Positions 8,834 to 21,255 of a DNA stretch of 64,000 nt are shown here, piece after piece. The stretch spans positions 81,756-145,755 of the forward strand of contig CALVEL010000006.1 in NCBI GenBank assembly GCA_944326565.1, given 5' to 3'. The notes beneath the pieces are model-generated. The model did no database searches, was not told the DNA's origin, and saw only the letters and a program-made list of their open reading frames with translations. Numbering within the stretch: the stretch's first letter is position 1; the number at the start of each line of letters is the position of its first letter. Source of the stretch: Candidatus Gastranaerophilales bacterium (GTDB taxonomy: Bacteria; Cyanobacteriota; Vampirovibrionia; Gastranaerophilales; Gastranaerophilaceae). The translations under genes were made by a program, and so were the position numbers.

Positions 8834-9913
8834 ATGATAGAATATTTCTTAGGCTCATACATAGTAACTATTTTAGGACTTCTCGGTGCATATTTTTGGG
8901 GTAACCATGTGTCACCTGGTACTGGCTGGACATGTGTTTTTATTGCTATAGTTTTAAGTATTTTAGAAGTCAGTTTATCTTTTGACAATGCTGTTGTTAA
9001 TGCCATGAAGCTCGAAAAAATGTCACATAAGTGGCGTCATAGATTTTTGACCTGGGGTATATTAATTGCTGTATTTGGTATGAGATTTTTATTCCCGATT
9101 CTAGTAGTATCTATCTTTGCAAAAATAGGTATGTATGACGTTGCTAAAATTGCAATGACTGATTCTGAGCAATACGCACATTATCTGCATGAAACTCATG
9201 CTCCTATCGTCACTTTTGGCGGAACTTTCTTAATGATGCTATTCCTCAATTACTTTTTTAACCACGAAAAAGAGGTCCATTGGTTAAAAAAAATAGAAGC
9301 TGCCCTTGCACATCTTGACCATTTTAAAGGAATTGAAATAGTTATTACTTTAATTGCTTTAATGATTACACAACATTTTATACATGGTTCTCAAAATCAC
9401 TATTCACTTTTAGCAGGGATTGCTGGCGTTGTAATTTACTTAATAATTGACGGTGTTACTCATTATCTTGAAAAACATGAAGAAATGAGATTGGCTAAGT
9501 GTGCTGCTGATAATGTTAAATGTGGAGGCTTGATTGCATTTATTTATCTTGAACTTATTGATGCATCATTTTCACTTGACGGGGTTTTAGGAGCTTTTGC
9601 ATTAAGTAAAGATATTATCATAATATCAATCGGTCTTGCAATCGGTGCTATGTTTGTCAGATCTTTAACCATTATGCTCGTAGAAAAGAAAACCCTTGCT
9701 AAATTTATCTACCTTGAATCAGGTGCTCATTGGGCTATTGGAGCTTTATCAATTTTGATGCTTATTTCTGCTATTAGAGAAGTACCCGAAGTTGTGACTG
9801 GATTAATCGGTCTATTATTTATTGTTTCTGCTTTTGTATCATCAATTTTACACAACAAAAAATTAGAACGATGCATTGCTGAAGAAAACAACGATAATAT
9901 TAGTCAAGCTTAA
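8834..9913 (+). CDS. DUF475 / TerC-like integral membrane protein
   Basis: 359 residues from the ATG at 8834 (GGAG 7 bases upstream; a longer frame from 8774 lacks a ribosome-binding site). Multiple hydrophobic segments span most of the protein. Acidic residues in membrane segments, 'SLSFDNAVVNAMKLE' and 'ELIDASFSLDGVLGAF', repeat the TerC/DUF475 signature and suggest a metal-ion transport or efflux function, possibly Mn2+ as in TerC relatives. The substrate is not inferable here. It is a single-gene unit closed by a strong hairpin terminator. Confidence 0.85.
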   Translation: MIEYFLGSYIVTILGLLGAYFWGNHVSPGTGWTCVFIAIVLSILEVSLSFDNAVVNAMKLEKMSHKWRHRFLTWGILIAVFGMRFLFPILVVSIFAKIGMYDVAKIAMTDSEQYAHYLHETHAPIVTFGGTFLMMLFLNYFFNHEKEVHWLKKIEAALAHLDHFKGIEIVITLIALMITQHFIHGSQNHYSLLAGIAGVVIYLIIDGVTHYLEKHEEMRLAKCAADNVKCGGLIAFIYLELIDASFSLDGVLGAFALSKDIIIISIGLAIGAMFVRSLTIMLVEKKTLAKFIYLESGAHWAIGALSILMLISAIREVPEVVTGLIGLLFIVSAFVSSILHNKKLERCIAEENNDNISQA

Positions 9914-9930
9914 ATATACTTAAAATAAAA

Positions 9931-9959
9931 AATGCGCCGATATAATCGGCGCATTTTTT
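9931..9959. terminator. Bidirectional hairpin terminator
   Basis: AATGCGCCGAT (9931-9941) pairs with ATCGGCGCATT (9945-9955) around a 3-base loop. A-runs on the left and T-runs on the right let it serve both the DUF475 gene (+) and ahcY (-), which converge here. Confidence 0.9.
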
Positions 9960-9971
9960 GTATTTATCTTA

Positions 9972-11243
<1,272 letters not shown>

Positions 11244-11393
11244 CTATTATTCTCCAATTTTTCGACTATAATATACATTATAGAATACTAAAAATACATA
11301 AGAAAGAATTGTAAAATTTTCTTAATAATAAAGTATATTTTGACAAAAAATTATCTTCAGGATAATTATATTTCATAGAAATAAGGAGTATTT

Positions 11394-14300
11394 GTGAAAG
11401 TCTATTTTGATCCATTTAAACAGTCAGAGAAACGTCAAAACATCAATTTTGAAGGCTATAGACCTGTAAAAGATGACAAAGGTAATCGAATATATGAATT
11501 TAATTATCCATATGATTCGAGTAAATATGATTGTTATCTTGAAGTTTGCTCTGTGGAAACAGATGACTATAATAACTACTATATTGTAGAAGGTTTACAA
11601 AATAATTTAAGTGATGACGGTTATTTAAAACTTGATCCTAACAATAATAGAATCAACTTAGCAGAAACTTTCAATCTAAGTGAAGACGAACCTTTTGCTT
11701 ATCACTATGCTCTTGTCCCAAAAGGCGCTGATCGGACAAAACCGGGAGTAACACCTCTTTACAAAATTGATGCAGGTGATTTTATTGATTCAATACATGG
11801 AAAAGGGGATCATGAAATCTATAATATAGTTACAAGCGGAAAGCCCAATGGTTATAACAGCGGGTCTATGAAACTCCTTATGCCTGATTTTTATAATCCG
11901 ATGTGGACTTATGATGATAAAGGAAATATTATAAAAAATAAAAAATATAATGAACTTTTGCATGTTGTAAAAACTTTCTCCAACAAAATTGGCGGAAATA
12001 TTGCCGGAATAGAAAAAGATGTAAGAGATGGTAAATTTGACGGATATGCTAAGATTATATCTACTCCGCTTTTTACCGATGATAGCTTATCATCACATGC
12101 ATATTGGAACAAAAACTGTATGCAAATGGCTCAAAGCCTAGGTAATATAAATAATTACGCATCATTACAACGTGAGATGTTTAAAAAAGGTATTAACTTT
12201 GTTTCTGACGGAGCCTATGTAAACGAAGGACTTGAAGGGGTACATTTTAAACATGTTCTCAAATGGGGTGAAAAATCTCCATTCTTCAACTGGTTTAAAG
12301 CTCAAAACCTTAAAAATTCACCTCTTGCATTAGGTGTATTCAGCAAAAATACTGATTTTATAAGTCATAAATTAGTAAACTCTCCTTATTCTTATAAACA
12401 GAATTTAAAAACTGGAAAAATAGAAATAAGCAGAAATAAATTATATAACTCTAAAGAACCGACTTATCTTCAAATATTTGATAACAGACTTGTCAGCGAT
12501 AAATACAAAAATGATTCACAACATTTGATTAAAGCATATGATATTCTAAATACTGACAATGTCTTAGATATAAATACCCATGATGATACTATAATTCCTT
12601 ATTCTTTTGAAATAGACCCTGAAACTTACAATAAAAATATTGAAAAGTTAAATGAATTTAATAAAAGCAGATCAAATCACAATTTATACGAAACCATAGA
12701 ATATGCTGCTAATATAGTATTTCCTGCAAATAATCAACCTAAAAAGCTTAGGGAAATAAAACAAAAATTGACTGATGCAACAGACCAAATTGAAAAAAAT
12801 AATTCTGAACTACGATATGCAGATAAAGTTAACCTTATAATGCAAACAGCTAAGAAGGATTATAATCTTAATATAAGTACAGAAGAAGAAAATAAATTAA
12901 GAAATACTATTCTTAAATTAAAAAACACAGTGCCTCTTGATAGTTACTTAGGCACACGTTTTGTATCTAAATTTGAAAACTTTATATTGGAAGAAAAAAT
13001 TGAAGGTAACTTTAATACTTGGGATGCGAATACGGATATTGCAAAATTAAACTACCTATATTCAAATGCCGATACAGAAAATATAAAACTCAGCTACAAG
13101 ACCGAAGATCAAAAAAATGCACAAAAAGCACTTGAGCAAGCTTCATATGAAGTGCAGGATTATGCAATTACATCAGCAAGTTACTGGACAGGAAAAACAA
13201 GTGATATTTTAAATCTTTATGTAGCTCAACAATTAAAGTTTAATCCTCTGGACAATGAAAACCCTAAAAATATCTATAATAAAATTCTGAAAAATATCGA
13301 AGAGGGTAATTTACCTAAAAAACTCAAATCAGAACTTAACACTGATATCATAAAGAATGTATTAACAGGCGCTTATGATTTAAAGGGTGCTCAAAGTGAT
13401 ATTGAATACAAAAAATACTTACTTGCAAACTTAATGGATTTTCCTCTCGATTCAATTGAATTTGGAGATAATCTCACAGCGGTACTGGCAAGTCCGTATA
13501 TCACAAAACGAGCAACAAGTGAAGAAACTCTTGGCAAAACCAGATATGATATGTATTTACAAGGTAATCCACACCTTATTAGTGAATATACCACTACTTA
13601 TAAAACAATGGATAATATTTACAATAAAGAAATCTATAATTTTGCATATGAGATTATTGATAATTTAAATGATATAATGCCCCAAGATTCTAAGATTTTC
13701 GATGGTTACAACACCACAATTTATGGAAGATACGTAATTCCGTATTTGGCAAATATCATAGTAAAACATGCTTTTATTAAAGCTCTTGCTCCGAAAACAA
13801 GTTATACATCAAATGAAAATACCGGAGAAATTATATATGATTATAATGCTTTAAAAAATACTAATTTAGAATCTTTAGGGTTTGTTCCATCTAGTCCTCA
13901 GGATGAAGCAAAAGAAGTATTACACAAACTTCAATCAGGAATTAAAAAAATAAGTAATCAAGATAAAAAAGAATTAGTAAATATCTTATTTAATACTTTA
14001 AAAGGAACAAATGTAAACAGTTTCAAATTTGCAGAAATGATTACTGACAGACTAAATGCCGGACTGGATTGGAGAATTGACGCAACTAAAGATATCGGAG
14101 ATATTGATTCGGTAAAAGGCGGTTATGAAAAAATTGAAAATGTATGGACAGGTGTTACCGAATTTTGGAAAAATTTCACTAATGCCGTACATGAAAAGAA
14201 TCCAAACGCATACATTGTAGCTGAAATTACAGATGAAGGCGATATGTATGCAAGAGGTCATGGAGATAGAAGTCATAAATATAACTCCCCGCAAGAAATG

Positions 14301-15842
14301 ATAAAAAAATTCTTGCGCGAAACTAATATGACATCTACTCCTAATTACTCACAATTCTATTCTTCTATACTTAATTTATTTGGTAAACATTTTGAAAAAT
14401 ACGAAAAACATGGCACAGATTATAATAATCCTGACGTTAGCCAAAGATTTATCAAAAAATGTTGGGAAATTTTTGAATATATGCCATATATGGGAATTTT
14501 AAATTCTTATAATTTTATAGGCAACCATGACAAACCGCGTGTTTTACAGGGATTAGTTATAGATACGGACTGGTATCAAACGAACCTCAATGACACCAAT
14601 AATAAAGAATTTCGGAAAAGAGCCTATAGAATACTACATGATAAATATTTAGGTCCAATAGCCGATCCTGAAAAATTTAGAAATCCTGATGATTTAAGAA
14701 AACAGGAAGAAAGTATTATTGACTCTGAAAAACTTTCCACTGCAAGTGTCAAAGCACTCGCTATGGCTGAAGCACTACAAAATGCTTTTGATAAATCGAT
14801 TACAGAAAAATATCCTCACAGCAAAAACAGCGCACTAAATGAAAAAGTATTCAGTGCCATTTTCAAATCTATATCAGATCTAGCAAATGGTAAATATAAA
14901 GGTGAAATAATACAAGCTGACAGTTTTGGTGTAAAACCTGTAGATGTTGCTGTAGATATCATAATTGACCAAGCCCAGAACCAACATGGATTGAATTTAT
15001 CTCAATCAGAAATTGATTCATTAAAAGCAACTACTTTAAAATATGCTTTAGGACCTGCTTTGAAAAAATTACAAGCAATGATGGAAACCCTTTCTATATT
15101 ACCTGGGCTCCCTACTTTGTATGCAGGTGACGATTTAGGTGCTACAGGTTATGAATCAGAATCTAAAAATATATATCTGCAAAACAGATCTTTTGTTCAT
15201 AACGAATGGCTTGATAAAAATAATAAAAATTATGAATTTATACAAAAACATTATGAAAATATGAATAACATAATGAAAATGAGAGGCAGACCGGAATTGC
15301 ATGCACTAAATGACGGCGCTCCGTTTATTTTGGATGTTCAAGACGGCAGACTAAACAATAATGAACATGTTGATGTTACTGCTATTCTAAGACAGGGAAC
15401 TGACAATTCTATAGTTATATCATTATTAAATCCTACAGGAATCAATCATAATTTCAATGGAGAATATAATCCTCAACAAATAAATCTTGAAAGAATTGAT
15501 ATTCCTAACAATGATTATAAGTCACCAAGATCTCTTACTAAAGGAATAACCCCTGGCACTATTCTATACAATGCTAAAGATGAAAATGATAGATACATTG
15601 TAAAAGAATATAATAATGCAATATTTATTAAAAAATTAGTAAGATTAAATAACGGCTCAGAAAAAGAAGAAAATATAAAATTTGACGGTACGACAATGAC
15701 TTTATATTCAAAGCCCGTACAAAATAAAACAAGAAGACTATATAATAATAAATATTATTTTGGACCTACACGAAACACAAATAAGGGAATTAATCCGAAA
15801 GATCTAGGCAATAGACTATCTGTTATTTCGGTAGCTGAATAA
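11394..15842 (+). CDS. Giant GH13 (alpha-amylase superfamily) protein
   Basis: 1,482 residues from a GTG with AAGGAG 6 bases upstream. GH13 regions: I 'NFVSDGAYVNEG' (Asp about 272), II 'GLDWRIDATKDIGD' (nucleophile Asp about 896), III 'AYIVAEITDEG' (acid/base Glu about 944), IV 'FIGNHDKPR' (Asp about 1046), and 'GLPTLYAGDDLGATGYE' near 1,240. All catalytic residues are present, so it is probably active on alpha-glucans. Regions I and II are about 620 residues apart instead of the usual 70-200, a huge insertion at the domain B position. The insert is Asn/Lys-rich and mostly helical-looking. There is no signal peptide; residues 17-23 read INFEGYR, a motif type shared with other proteins here. 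Confidence 0.82.
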   Translation: MKVYFDPFKQSEKRQNINFEGYRPVKDDKGNRIYEFNYPYDSSKYDCYLEVCSVETDDYNNYYIVEGLQNNLSDDGYLKLDPNNNRINLAETFNLSEDEPFAYHYALVPKGADRTKPGVTPLYKIDAGDFIDSIHGKGDHEIYNIVTSGKPNGYNSGSMKLLMPDFYNPMWTYDDKGNIIKNKKYNELLHVVKTFSNKIGGNIAGIEKDVRDGKFDGYAKIISTPLFTDDSLSSHAYWNKNCMQMAQSLGNINNYASLQREMFKKGINFVSDGAYVNEGLEGVHFKHVLKWGEKSPFFNWFKAQNLKNSPLALGVFSKNTDFISHKLVNSPYSYKQNLKTGKIEISRNKLYNSKEPTYLQIFDNRLVSDKYKNDSQHLIKAYDILNTDNVLDINTHDDTIIPYSFEIDPETYNKNIEKLNEFNKSRSNHNLYETIEYAANIVFPANNQPKKLREIKQKLTDATDQIEKNNSELRYADKVNLIMQTAKKDYNLNISTEEENKLRNTILKLKNTVPLDSYLGTRFVSKFENFILEEKIEGNFNTWDANTDIAKLNYLYSNADTENIKLSYKTEDQKNAQKALEQASYEVQDYAITSASYWTGKTSDILNLYVAQQLKFNPLDNENPKNIYNKILKNIEEGNLPKKLKSELNTDIIKNVLTGAYDLKGAQSDIEYKKYLLANLMDFPLDSIEFGDNLTAVLASPYITKRATSEETLGKTRYDMYLQGNPHLISEYTTTYKTMDNIYNKEIYNFAYEIIDNLNDIMPQDSKIFDGYNTTIYGRYVIPYLANIIVKHAFIKALAPKTSYTSNENTGEIIYDYNALKNTNLESLGFVPSSPQDEAKEVLHKLQSGIKKISNQDKKELVNILFNTLKGTNVNSFKFAEMITDRLNAGLDWRIDATKDIGDIDSVKGGYEKIENVWTGVTEFWKNFTNAVHEKNPNAYIVAEITDEGDMYARGHGDRSHKYNSPQEMIKKFLRETNMTSTPNYSQFYSSILNLFGKHFEKYEKHGTDYNNPDVSQRFIKKCWEIFEYMPYMGILNSYNFIGNHDKPRVLQGLVIDTDWYQTNLNDTNNKEFRKRAYRILHDKYLGPIADPEKFRNPDDLRKQEESIIDSEKLSTASVKALAMAEALQNAFDKSITEKYPHSKNSALNEKVFSAIFKSISDLANGKYKGEIIQADSFGVKPVDVAVDIIIDQAQNQHGLNLSQSEIDSLKATTLKYALGPALKKLQAMMETLSILPGLPTLYAGDDLGATGYESESKNIYLQNRSFVHNEWLDKNNKNYEFIQKHYENMNNIMKMRGRPELHALNDGAPFILDVQDGRLNNNEHVDVTAILRQGTDNSIVISLLNPTGINHNFNGEYNPQQINLERIDIPNNDYKSPRSLTKGITPGTILYNAKDENDRYIVKEYNNAIFIKKLVRLNNGSEKEENIKFDGTTMTLYSKPVQNKTRRLYNNKYYFGPTRNTNKGINPKDLGNRLSVISVAE

Positions 15843-17219
15843 TTATCCAAAAATTTTTCGAACTAAATTGTTTATATTTTTACTGTATGGCGGAAACATC
15901 ATTTCAGCAATAGGGTTATTGCCACGTATAATAATACTTTTCAAATGTGTAAATGTATCAAAGCTATATTTGCCATGGTATCTTCCGATCCCTGAATATC
16001 CCACACCGCCAAAAGGAAGTTTTGGGTTTATCACTTGATTTATCGTATCATTTACTGCTCCACCGCCAAATGAGAAACTCTTAATTATTTCTTTTGAAAA
16101 CTCTTTATTTTTTGAAAATACATATAGAGCTAATGGCTTATACTTTGTTCGTAATATTTTATACAAAGATTTTTTTTCATTCCAAGATAATATAGGAAGT
16201 ATAGGTCCGAAAAGTTCTTCTCTCATAGCAGGCGATTCTATATCATCTTCATCAATTACAGCAGGCTCTATATACAATCCGCACTCATCCGTATGTCCTC
16301 CAAATACAACTTTTGATGACTCTTGCTCAAGAATAGTCTTTAATTTGTAAAAAGCATCCCTATCTATAATTCTTCCATAGTCAGGAGAATATTGGATTGA
16401 TACGCCATAAAATTTACGTATTGTTTTTATTATTTCATCAATAAGCTGTTTTTTTATATCACTATGAGCTAGAACATAATCAGGTGCTATACAGGTCTGT
16501 CCAGCATTTAAAAATTTTCCCCAAACAATACGTTTAGCTGCAAGAGATATATCAGCAGTATTATCAATAATTACAGGACTTTTTCCTCCTAATTCTAATG
16601 TATAAGGAATGAGTCTTTCTGCTGCGGATTTGGCGATTTCAATTCCCGTTTTTGGACTTCCTGTAAAGAAAATATAATCAAAATCACCTTTTAAAATTTC
16701 GGGACTTGAGATTTCATCAGACAAAATACTTCTTACATAATTCGGATTATAAATTTCTGTCAATATATTATGTATAATCTTTGACGTCTGAGGAGCCTTG
16801 GGAGAAGTTGAAATCACTGCGCAATTTCCAGCCGCTATTGCTCCAGCCAGAGGTAATAAAGCTAACTGTAGCGGATAATTAAACGGAACTATTATAAAAA
16901 CAACCCCATAAGGTTCTTTTATAACCATAGATTTCACCGGTTGCAAAAATAACGGAGAGTTTACAGACTCAGGCTTTGACCATTTTTTAAGATTTTTTAT
17001 AAGATAATCAATCTCTTGTATCACAAACCCTATTTCTGTTGTAAAAACTTCAAAAGTACATTTATGCAAATCTTCATAAAGAGCTTTTTCTAAAGCTTGT
17101 TCATTTTTAATTATTGCATTTTTAAGCACTCTAAGCTGTTCTATACGAAACTCTATATCTTTAGTTTTATTTGTATAATAAAAATCTTTTATTCCATTTA
17201 AAATTTCATTTATGTTCAT
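15843..17219 (-). CDS. Aldehyde dehydrogenase family protein (class 3-like)
   Basis: 458 residues, the length of class 3-type ALDHs. Catalytic parts: oxyanion Asn in 'VPFNYPLQLA' (about 114), 'FFTGSPKTG', general base Glu in 'TLELGGKSPV' (about 209), catalytic Cys in 'NAGQTCIAPDYV' (about 243), and 'PFGGVGYSGIGRYHG'. It oxidises aldehydes with NAD(P); the substrate is not predictable. It starts 47 bases after ychF on the same strand and may be read from it. No ribosome-binding site is evident. The 3' end abuts the GH13 stop. Confidence 0.92.
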   Translation of the reverse strand: MNINEILNGIKDFYYTNKTKDIEFRIEQLRVLKNAIIKNEQALEKALYEDLHKCTFEVFTTEIGFVIQEIDYLIKNLKKWSKPESVNSPLFLQPVKSMVIKEPYGVVFIIVPFNYPLQLALLPLAGAIAAGNCAVISTSPKAPQTSKIIHNILTEIYNPNYVRSILSDEISSPEILKGDFDYIFFTGSPKTGIEIAKSAAERLIPYTLELGGKSPVIIDNTADISLAAKRIVWGKFLNAGQTCIAPDYVLAHSDIKKQLIDEIIKTIRKFYGVSIQYSPDYGRIIDRDAFYKLKTILEQESSKVVFGGHTDECGLYIEPAVIDEDDIESPAMREELFGPILPILSWNEKKSLYKILRTKYKPLALYVFSKNKEFSKEIIKSFSFGGGAVNDTINQVINPKLPFGGVGYSGIGRYHGKYSFDTFTHLKSIIIRGNNPIAEMMFPPYSKNINNLVRKIFG

Positions 17220-17266
17220 ACAAAAATTTAAAAATATTTAGAATGTTTAGACAACCGCCAAGTATA

Positions 17267-18364
17267 TTAAACTGCAAATCTAAAATGAACAAGATCACCG
17301 TCTTGGACAACATAATCTTTACCCTCAAGACGGGTAACACCTTTATCTTTGCAAGCAGCATACGACCCGCAAGAGACAAACTCTTCATATGGTGTAATTT
17401 CTGCTCTAATAAAACCTTTCTCAAAATCAGTATGAATTACACCAGCAGCCTGCGGAGCTTTAGCGCCGGCAGGAATTGTCCAAGCATGCACTTCTTTTTC
17501 ACCTGCAGTAATGAACGTTCTTAAATTTAAAAGCTTGTAAACTGATTTAATCATACGATTAATTCCGCTGTCTTCAATACCTAACTCTTTTAAATATTCC
17601 TTAGCCTCATCTTCGCCTAACTCTGCCAACTCTTCTTCTATTTTTGCAGAAATCAAAACAACTTCAGCACTGTGCTTTGACGCGTATTCTTCTACTTGTT
17701 TTGTATAAGCGTTTCCGTCTTTTAAATCATACTCTGAGACATTAGCCGCATAAATTACAGGCTTTGTTGACATAAGATTTAACTGTTTTACAACTGGAAT
17801 TTCGTCTTCATCAAAATGCTCTTTTATATTAATAAAAGTACCTTCGGAAAGAAGTTCGGTTAATTTTTTCAAAACTTTATCTTCCAATACAGCTTCTTTA
17901 TCTCCACCTTTAGCTTGTTTTGAAATTCTTGCCTGACGGCGTTCTACTGAGGCTAAATCAGCAAGTGCAAGTTCCGTATTAATTATTTCAATATCATCTA
18001 AAGGATTAACACGACCTGCGACATGGATTGTATTTGGATCGTCAAAGCATCTGACAACCTGAATTATTGCATCAACTTCTCTGATGTTGTGCAAAAACTG
18101 GTTTCCCAGCCCTTCACCTTTGCTTGCACCTTTGACAAGCCCTGCTATATCTACAAACTCTATTGCTGTCGGAATTATTTCATTCGTTTTGCAAAGTTTT
18201 GCAAGTATTTCCAACCTTTCATCAGGCACATTAACAACCCCGACATTCGGCTCTATTGTACAAAACGGATAATTCGCACTCTGCGCATTTTTTGCACTTG
18301 TCAAAGCATTAAATAAAGTTGATTTTCCTACATTCGGTAATCCTACAATCCCTGTTCTCAGCAT
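17267..18364 (-). CDS. ychF: Ribosome-associated ATPase YchF (OLA1 family)
   Basis: 365 residues, standard size. The P-loop GLPNVGKST is at residues 8-16, followed by 'FVDIAGLVKGASKGEGLGNQFL' and a C-terminal TGS-like domain ending 'VQDGDLVHFRFAV'. The family is Obg-like but prefers ATP and binds ribosomes. AAGGA lies 8 bases before the ATG. It lies upstream of the ALDH gene on the same strand. Confidence 0.96.
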   Translation of the reverse strand: MLRTGIVGLPNVGKSTLFNALTSAKNAQSANYPFCTIEPNVGVVNVPDERLEILAKLCKTNEIIPTAIEFVDIAGLVKGASKGEGLGNQFLHNIREVDAIIQVVRCFDDPNTIHVAGRVNPLDDIEIINTELALADLASVERRQARISKQAKGGDKEAVLEDKVLKKLTELLSEGTFINIKEHFDEDEIPVVKQLNLMSTKPVIYAANVSEYDLKDGNAYTKQVEEYASKHSAEVVLISAKIEEELAELGEDEAKEYLKELGIEDSGINRMIKSVYKLLNLRTFITAGEKEVHAWTIPAGAKAPQAAGVIHTDFEKGFIRAEITPYEEFVSCGSYAACKDKGVTRLEGKDYVVQDGDLVHFRFAV

Positions 18365-18457
18365 ATTTATATTCCTTTTTAATCTTTATACTATACAATA
18401 ATTCTACACTAAAAATAAGGAATTTTATAAAATATTAAAAGCTATAATAAATTAGGT

Positions 18458-21091
18458 TTACATTTCTTCAGTAGGACCGCCCACTACTTGGATTCCGAAT
18501 TTCGTACGGAACAGGTGACGGACTGTATCTTCTTGAATTTCATACATCATTTTATTAAACATTTCATATGCTTCGCGTTTATATTCAAGAAGCGGATCTT
18601 TTTGACCATAAGCTCTAAGACCTATACTGTCTCTCAACATATCAATATTATGCAAATGATCAATCCATTTGTTATCGACTACGCGTAATAGGATATCTTT
18701 TTCAAGATTTCGTATTACATTACTGTCAGAAAATGCTGTCTGAGGAGCATAATCTGAATCATATTTTTCAAGCACTTCGTTATAGAATTTTATCACTTCC
18801 TCTTCATGGTCACGATATGCTTTTATTGCAAAGTCTTTAACTTTTGAATATATCGCTTCAAAACGTGAATTTTGAATATCGCTGATTGAAATAAATGACA
18901 ATTGCGGAATAATCGAATGAAGCTCTTTTATCATTCTTTCTAAGTCTTCATAAATATATTCTTCTGGATGCTGCTCTGGAGAAATATAACTTCTTAAAAG
19001 TCTGTCAATCTCTTTTTCTATCATAAAATAAATGTCCTCTGACAAATTTTTGCCCGCAAGAACTTTTCTACGCTGTGCATAGAATTTTTCACGCTGTACA
19101 TTCATTACATCATCATATTCCAAAACTGACTTTCTTATATCAAAGTGGTAAGTCTCAACTTTTTTCTGCGCTGATTGAATTTGTTTTGTAATAAGGGCAT
19201 TTTCTATCGCAAGATCTTCTTCTACATTCAACATATTCATCAATGCGGTAATTTTATCACCACCAAATATTCTCATTAAGTTATCCTCGAGTGATAAGAA
19301 AAATCTTGTAGAACCCGGATCTCCCTGACGCGCAGCTCTACCTCTCAATTGGTTATCAATACGTCTTGATTCATGACGTTCGGTACCGATTACATGAAGT
19401 CCGCCGGCTTGGACAACTTTTGCATGTTCTGCTTCTGTGATTTTACGGGATTCGGCTAAAACTTCATCTTTTATTCTCTCATAGTCTGCGCTATCTGGAG
19501 TAACACCCATTGATTCAAGTTTTTCTTTTGCAAGATACTCAGCATTACCACCTAAAAGAATATCTGTACCGCGCCCTGCCATATTAGTTGCAATTGTGAC
19601 AGCTCCGACACGACCTGCTTGTGCAATTATATATGCTTCTTTTTCGTGGTGTTTGGCATTTAAGACATTATGTTTTATCCCTTTCTGCTTCAACAAAGCT
19701 GAGACATATTCTGATTTTTCTATACTTATTGTACCAACCAAAACAGGTCTGCCGATTTTATGCATTGCGATAATATCTTCTACCACTGCATTATATTTTG
19801 CTCGCTCTGTTTTATAAATCACATCTGGATAATTGATTCTGATATCAGGTTTATTTGTCGGAATTGTTGTTACTTCAAGATTATAAATTTTACCAAATTC
19901 TGCCTCTTCTGTCATCGCAGTACCGGTCATACCTGATAGTTTTGGATATAGTCTGAATAAATTTTGGAATGTAATACTTGCAAGAGTTTGTGTCTCATCT
20001 TGGATTTTTACACCTTCTTTTGCTTCGACAGCCTGATGTAGCCCGTCTGACCATCGTCTGCCTTCCATCAAACGACCGGTAAACTCATCTACGATTAGCA
20101 CTTCACCGTTTTTTACTACATAATCTGTATCTTTAACAAATAATTCTTTAGCTTTCAGTGCCTGCAAAAGATGATGCGCATATTGGGTGTTGATGTCAAA
20201 CAAATCTTTTATATTTAGTAATTCTTGGGCTCTGTCTATACCATCTTCTGTCAAAATTATGTTCTTATTTTTTTCATCGACTTCATAATCCACATCTTTT
20301 TTCAACTGTGGTGCAATTTTTGACATCAATTGATATAATTCAGCTGATTTTTCTAAGCGTCCGCTTATAATTAGCGGGGTTCTTGCTTCATCTATTAAAA
20401 TTGAATCAACTTCGTCTATGATTGCATAGTTATATGGGCGTTGTACAAGCATTTCAAGGCTGCCTGCCATATTGTCACGCAGGTAATCAAAACCGAATTC
20501 ATTATTTGTACCGTACGTAATATCGCAATTGTATGCTGCTTTTTTAGCTTCAAAATCTTCTGCTGTACGACCACCTGATAAGATTACGCCTACTGAAAGA
20601 CCTAAAAATTTGTAAATTTTTCCCATCCATTCGCTATCACGTTTTGCCAAATAGTCATTTACCGTAATTACATGGACACCTTTACCTGTCAGAGCATTCA
20701 AATATGCAGGAAGTGTCGCTACTAAAGTTTTACCTTCACCTGTTCGCATTTCTGCAATATGTCCGTTATGAAGAAAATATCCGCCAATCAACTGAACATC
20801 AAAATGACGCATATTTAAAACTCTTTTGCCTGCTTCTCTTACAGTTGCAAAAGCTTCAGGAAGCAGTCTATCTAAAGCTTCTTTTTCTAATTTTCTATCT
20901 GTATTAAAATCGTCACTTTTAGGTCTTTTAGCCAGAATTTCCTTAAATTCATCTGTTTTTGCACGCAACTCCTCATCTGTCATCTGCTCAAATTGAGGTT
21001 CCAATGAATTTATATGATCAATTATCCCCTGAATACTCTTTACTTTTCTTTCATTAGGGTCACCTAAAAGTTTCAATAATAAGCTTATCAT
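18458..21091 (-). CDS. secA: Protein translocase ATPase SecA
   Basis: 877 residues. Walker A '[15 protein letters not shown]' (GEGKT about 118-122), '[21 protein letters not shown]', '[13 protein letters not shown]', '[15 protein letters not shown]' and '[18 protein letters not shown]' are canonical. It drives preproteins through SecYEG using ATP. The C-terminus ends '[12 protein letters not shown]' without the cysteine-rich SEC-C zinc motif seen in many homologues. AGAGGA lies upstream of the ATG. The ~150-base gap before the hairpin at 21224 should carry its promoter. Confidence 0.97.
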   Translation of the reverse strand: MISLLLKLLGDPNERKVKSIQGIIDHINSLEPQFEQMTDEELRAKTDEFKEILAKRPKSDDFNTDRKLEKEALDRLLPEAFATVREAGKRVLNMRHFDVQLIGGYFLHNGHIAEMRTGEGKTLVATLPAYLNALTGKGVHVITVNDYLAKRDSEWMGKIYKFLGLSVGVILSGGRTAEDFEAKKAAYNCDITYGTNNEFGFDYLRDNMAGSLEMLVQRPYNYAIIDEVDSILIDEARTPLIISGRLEKSAELYQLMSKIAPQLKKDVDYEVDEKNKNIILTEDGIDRAQELLNIKDLFDINTQYAHHLLQALKAKELFVKDTDYVVKNGEVLIVDEFTGRLMEGRRWSDGLHQAVEAKEGVKIQDETQTLASITFQNLFRLYPKLSGMTGTAMTEEAEFGKIYNLEVTTIPTNKPDIRINYPDVIYKTERAKYNAVVEDIIAMHKIGRPVLVGTISIEKSEYVSALLKQKGIKHNVLNAKHHEKEAYIIAQAGRVGAVTIATNMAGRGTDILLGGNAEYLAKEKLESMGVTPDSADYERIKDEVLAESRKITEAEHAKVVQAGGLHVIGTERHESRRIDNQLRGRAARQGDPGSTRFFLSLEDNLMRIFGGDKITALMNMLNVEEDLAIENALITKQIQSAQKKVETYHFDIRKSVLEYDDVMNVQREKFYAQRRKVLAGKNLSEDIYFMIEKEIDRLLRSYISPEQHPEEYIYEDLERMIKELHSIIPQLSFISISDIQNSRFEAIYSKVKDFAIKAYRDHEEEVIKFYNEVLEKYDSDYAPQTAFSDSNVIRNLEKDILLRVVDNKWIDHLHNIDMLRDSIGLRAYGQKDPLLEYKREAYEMFNKMMYEIQEDTVRHLFRTKFGIQVVGGPTEEM

Positions 21092-21223
21092 TATTTAGTT
21101 TTCCTCTCCATTAAGTCTTGATGTCTAAATTTTAGCATGGACATAAGAATTTTGACAGACAGCTTAACAAAAAAATAATAATTACAAGCTTAGCTTAGAC
21201 TTTTTACAACTGTAATCATAATA

Positions 21224-21255
21224 AAAAAGCCTGACAATTATATATCAGGCTTTTT
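21224..21255 (-). terminator. Hairpin terminator at the end of the 602-residue protein gene
   Basis: AAAAAGCCTGA (21224-21234) pairs with TCAGGCTTTTT (21245-21255) with a 10-base loop. Read leftward it ends in a T-run, and it overlaps the stop codon of the upstream gene, separating it from secA. Confidence 0.85.

Noticed and set aside
13391..13668. Reading frames opposite and within the GH13 gene
   Set aside because: They are shadows of a long, continuous, catalytically complete frame and lack ribosome-binding sites.
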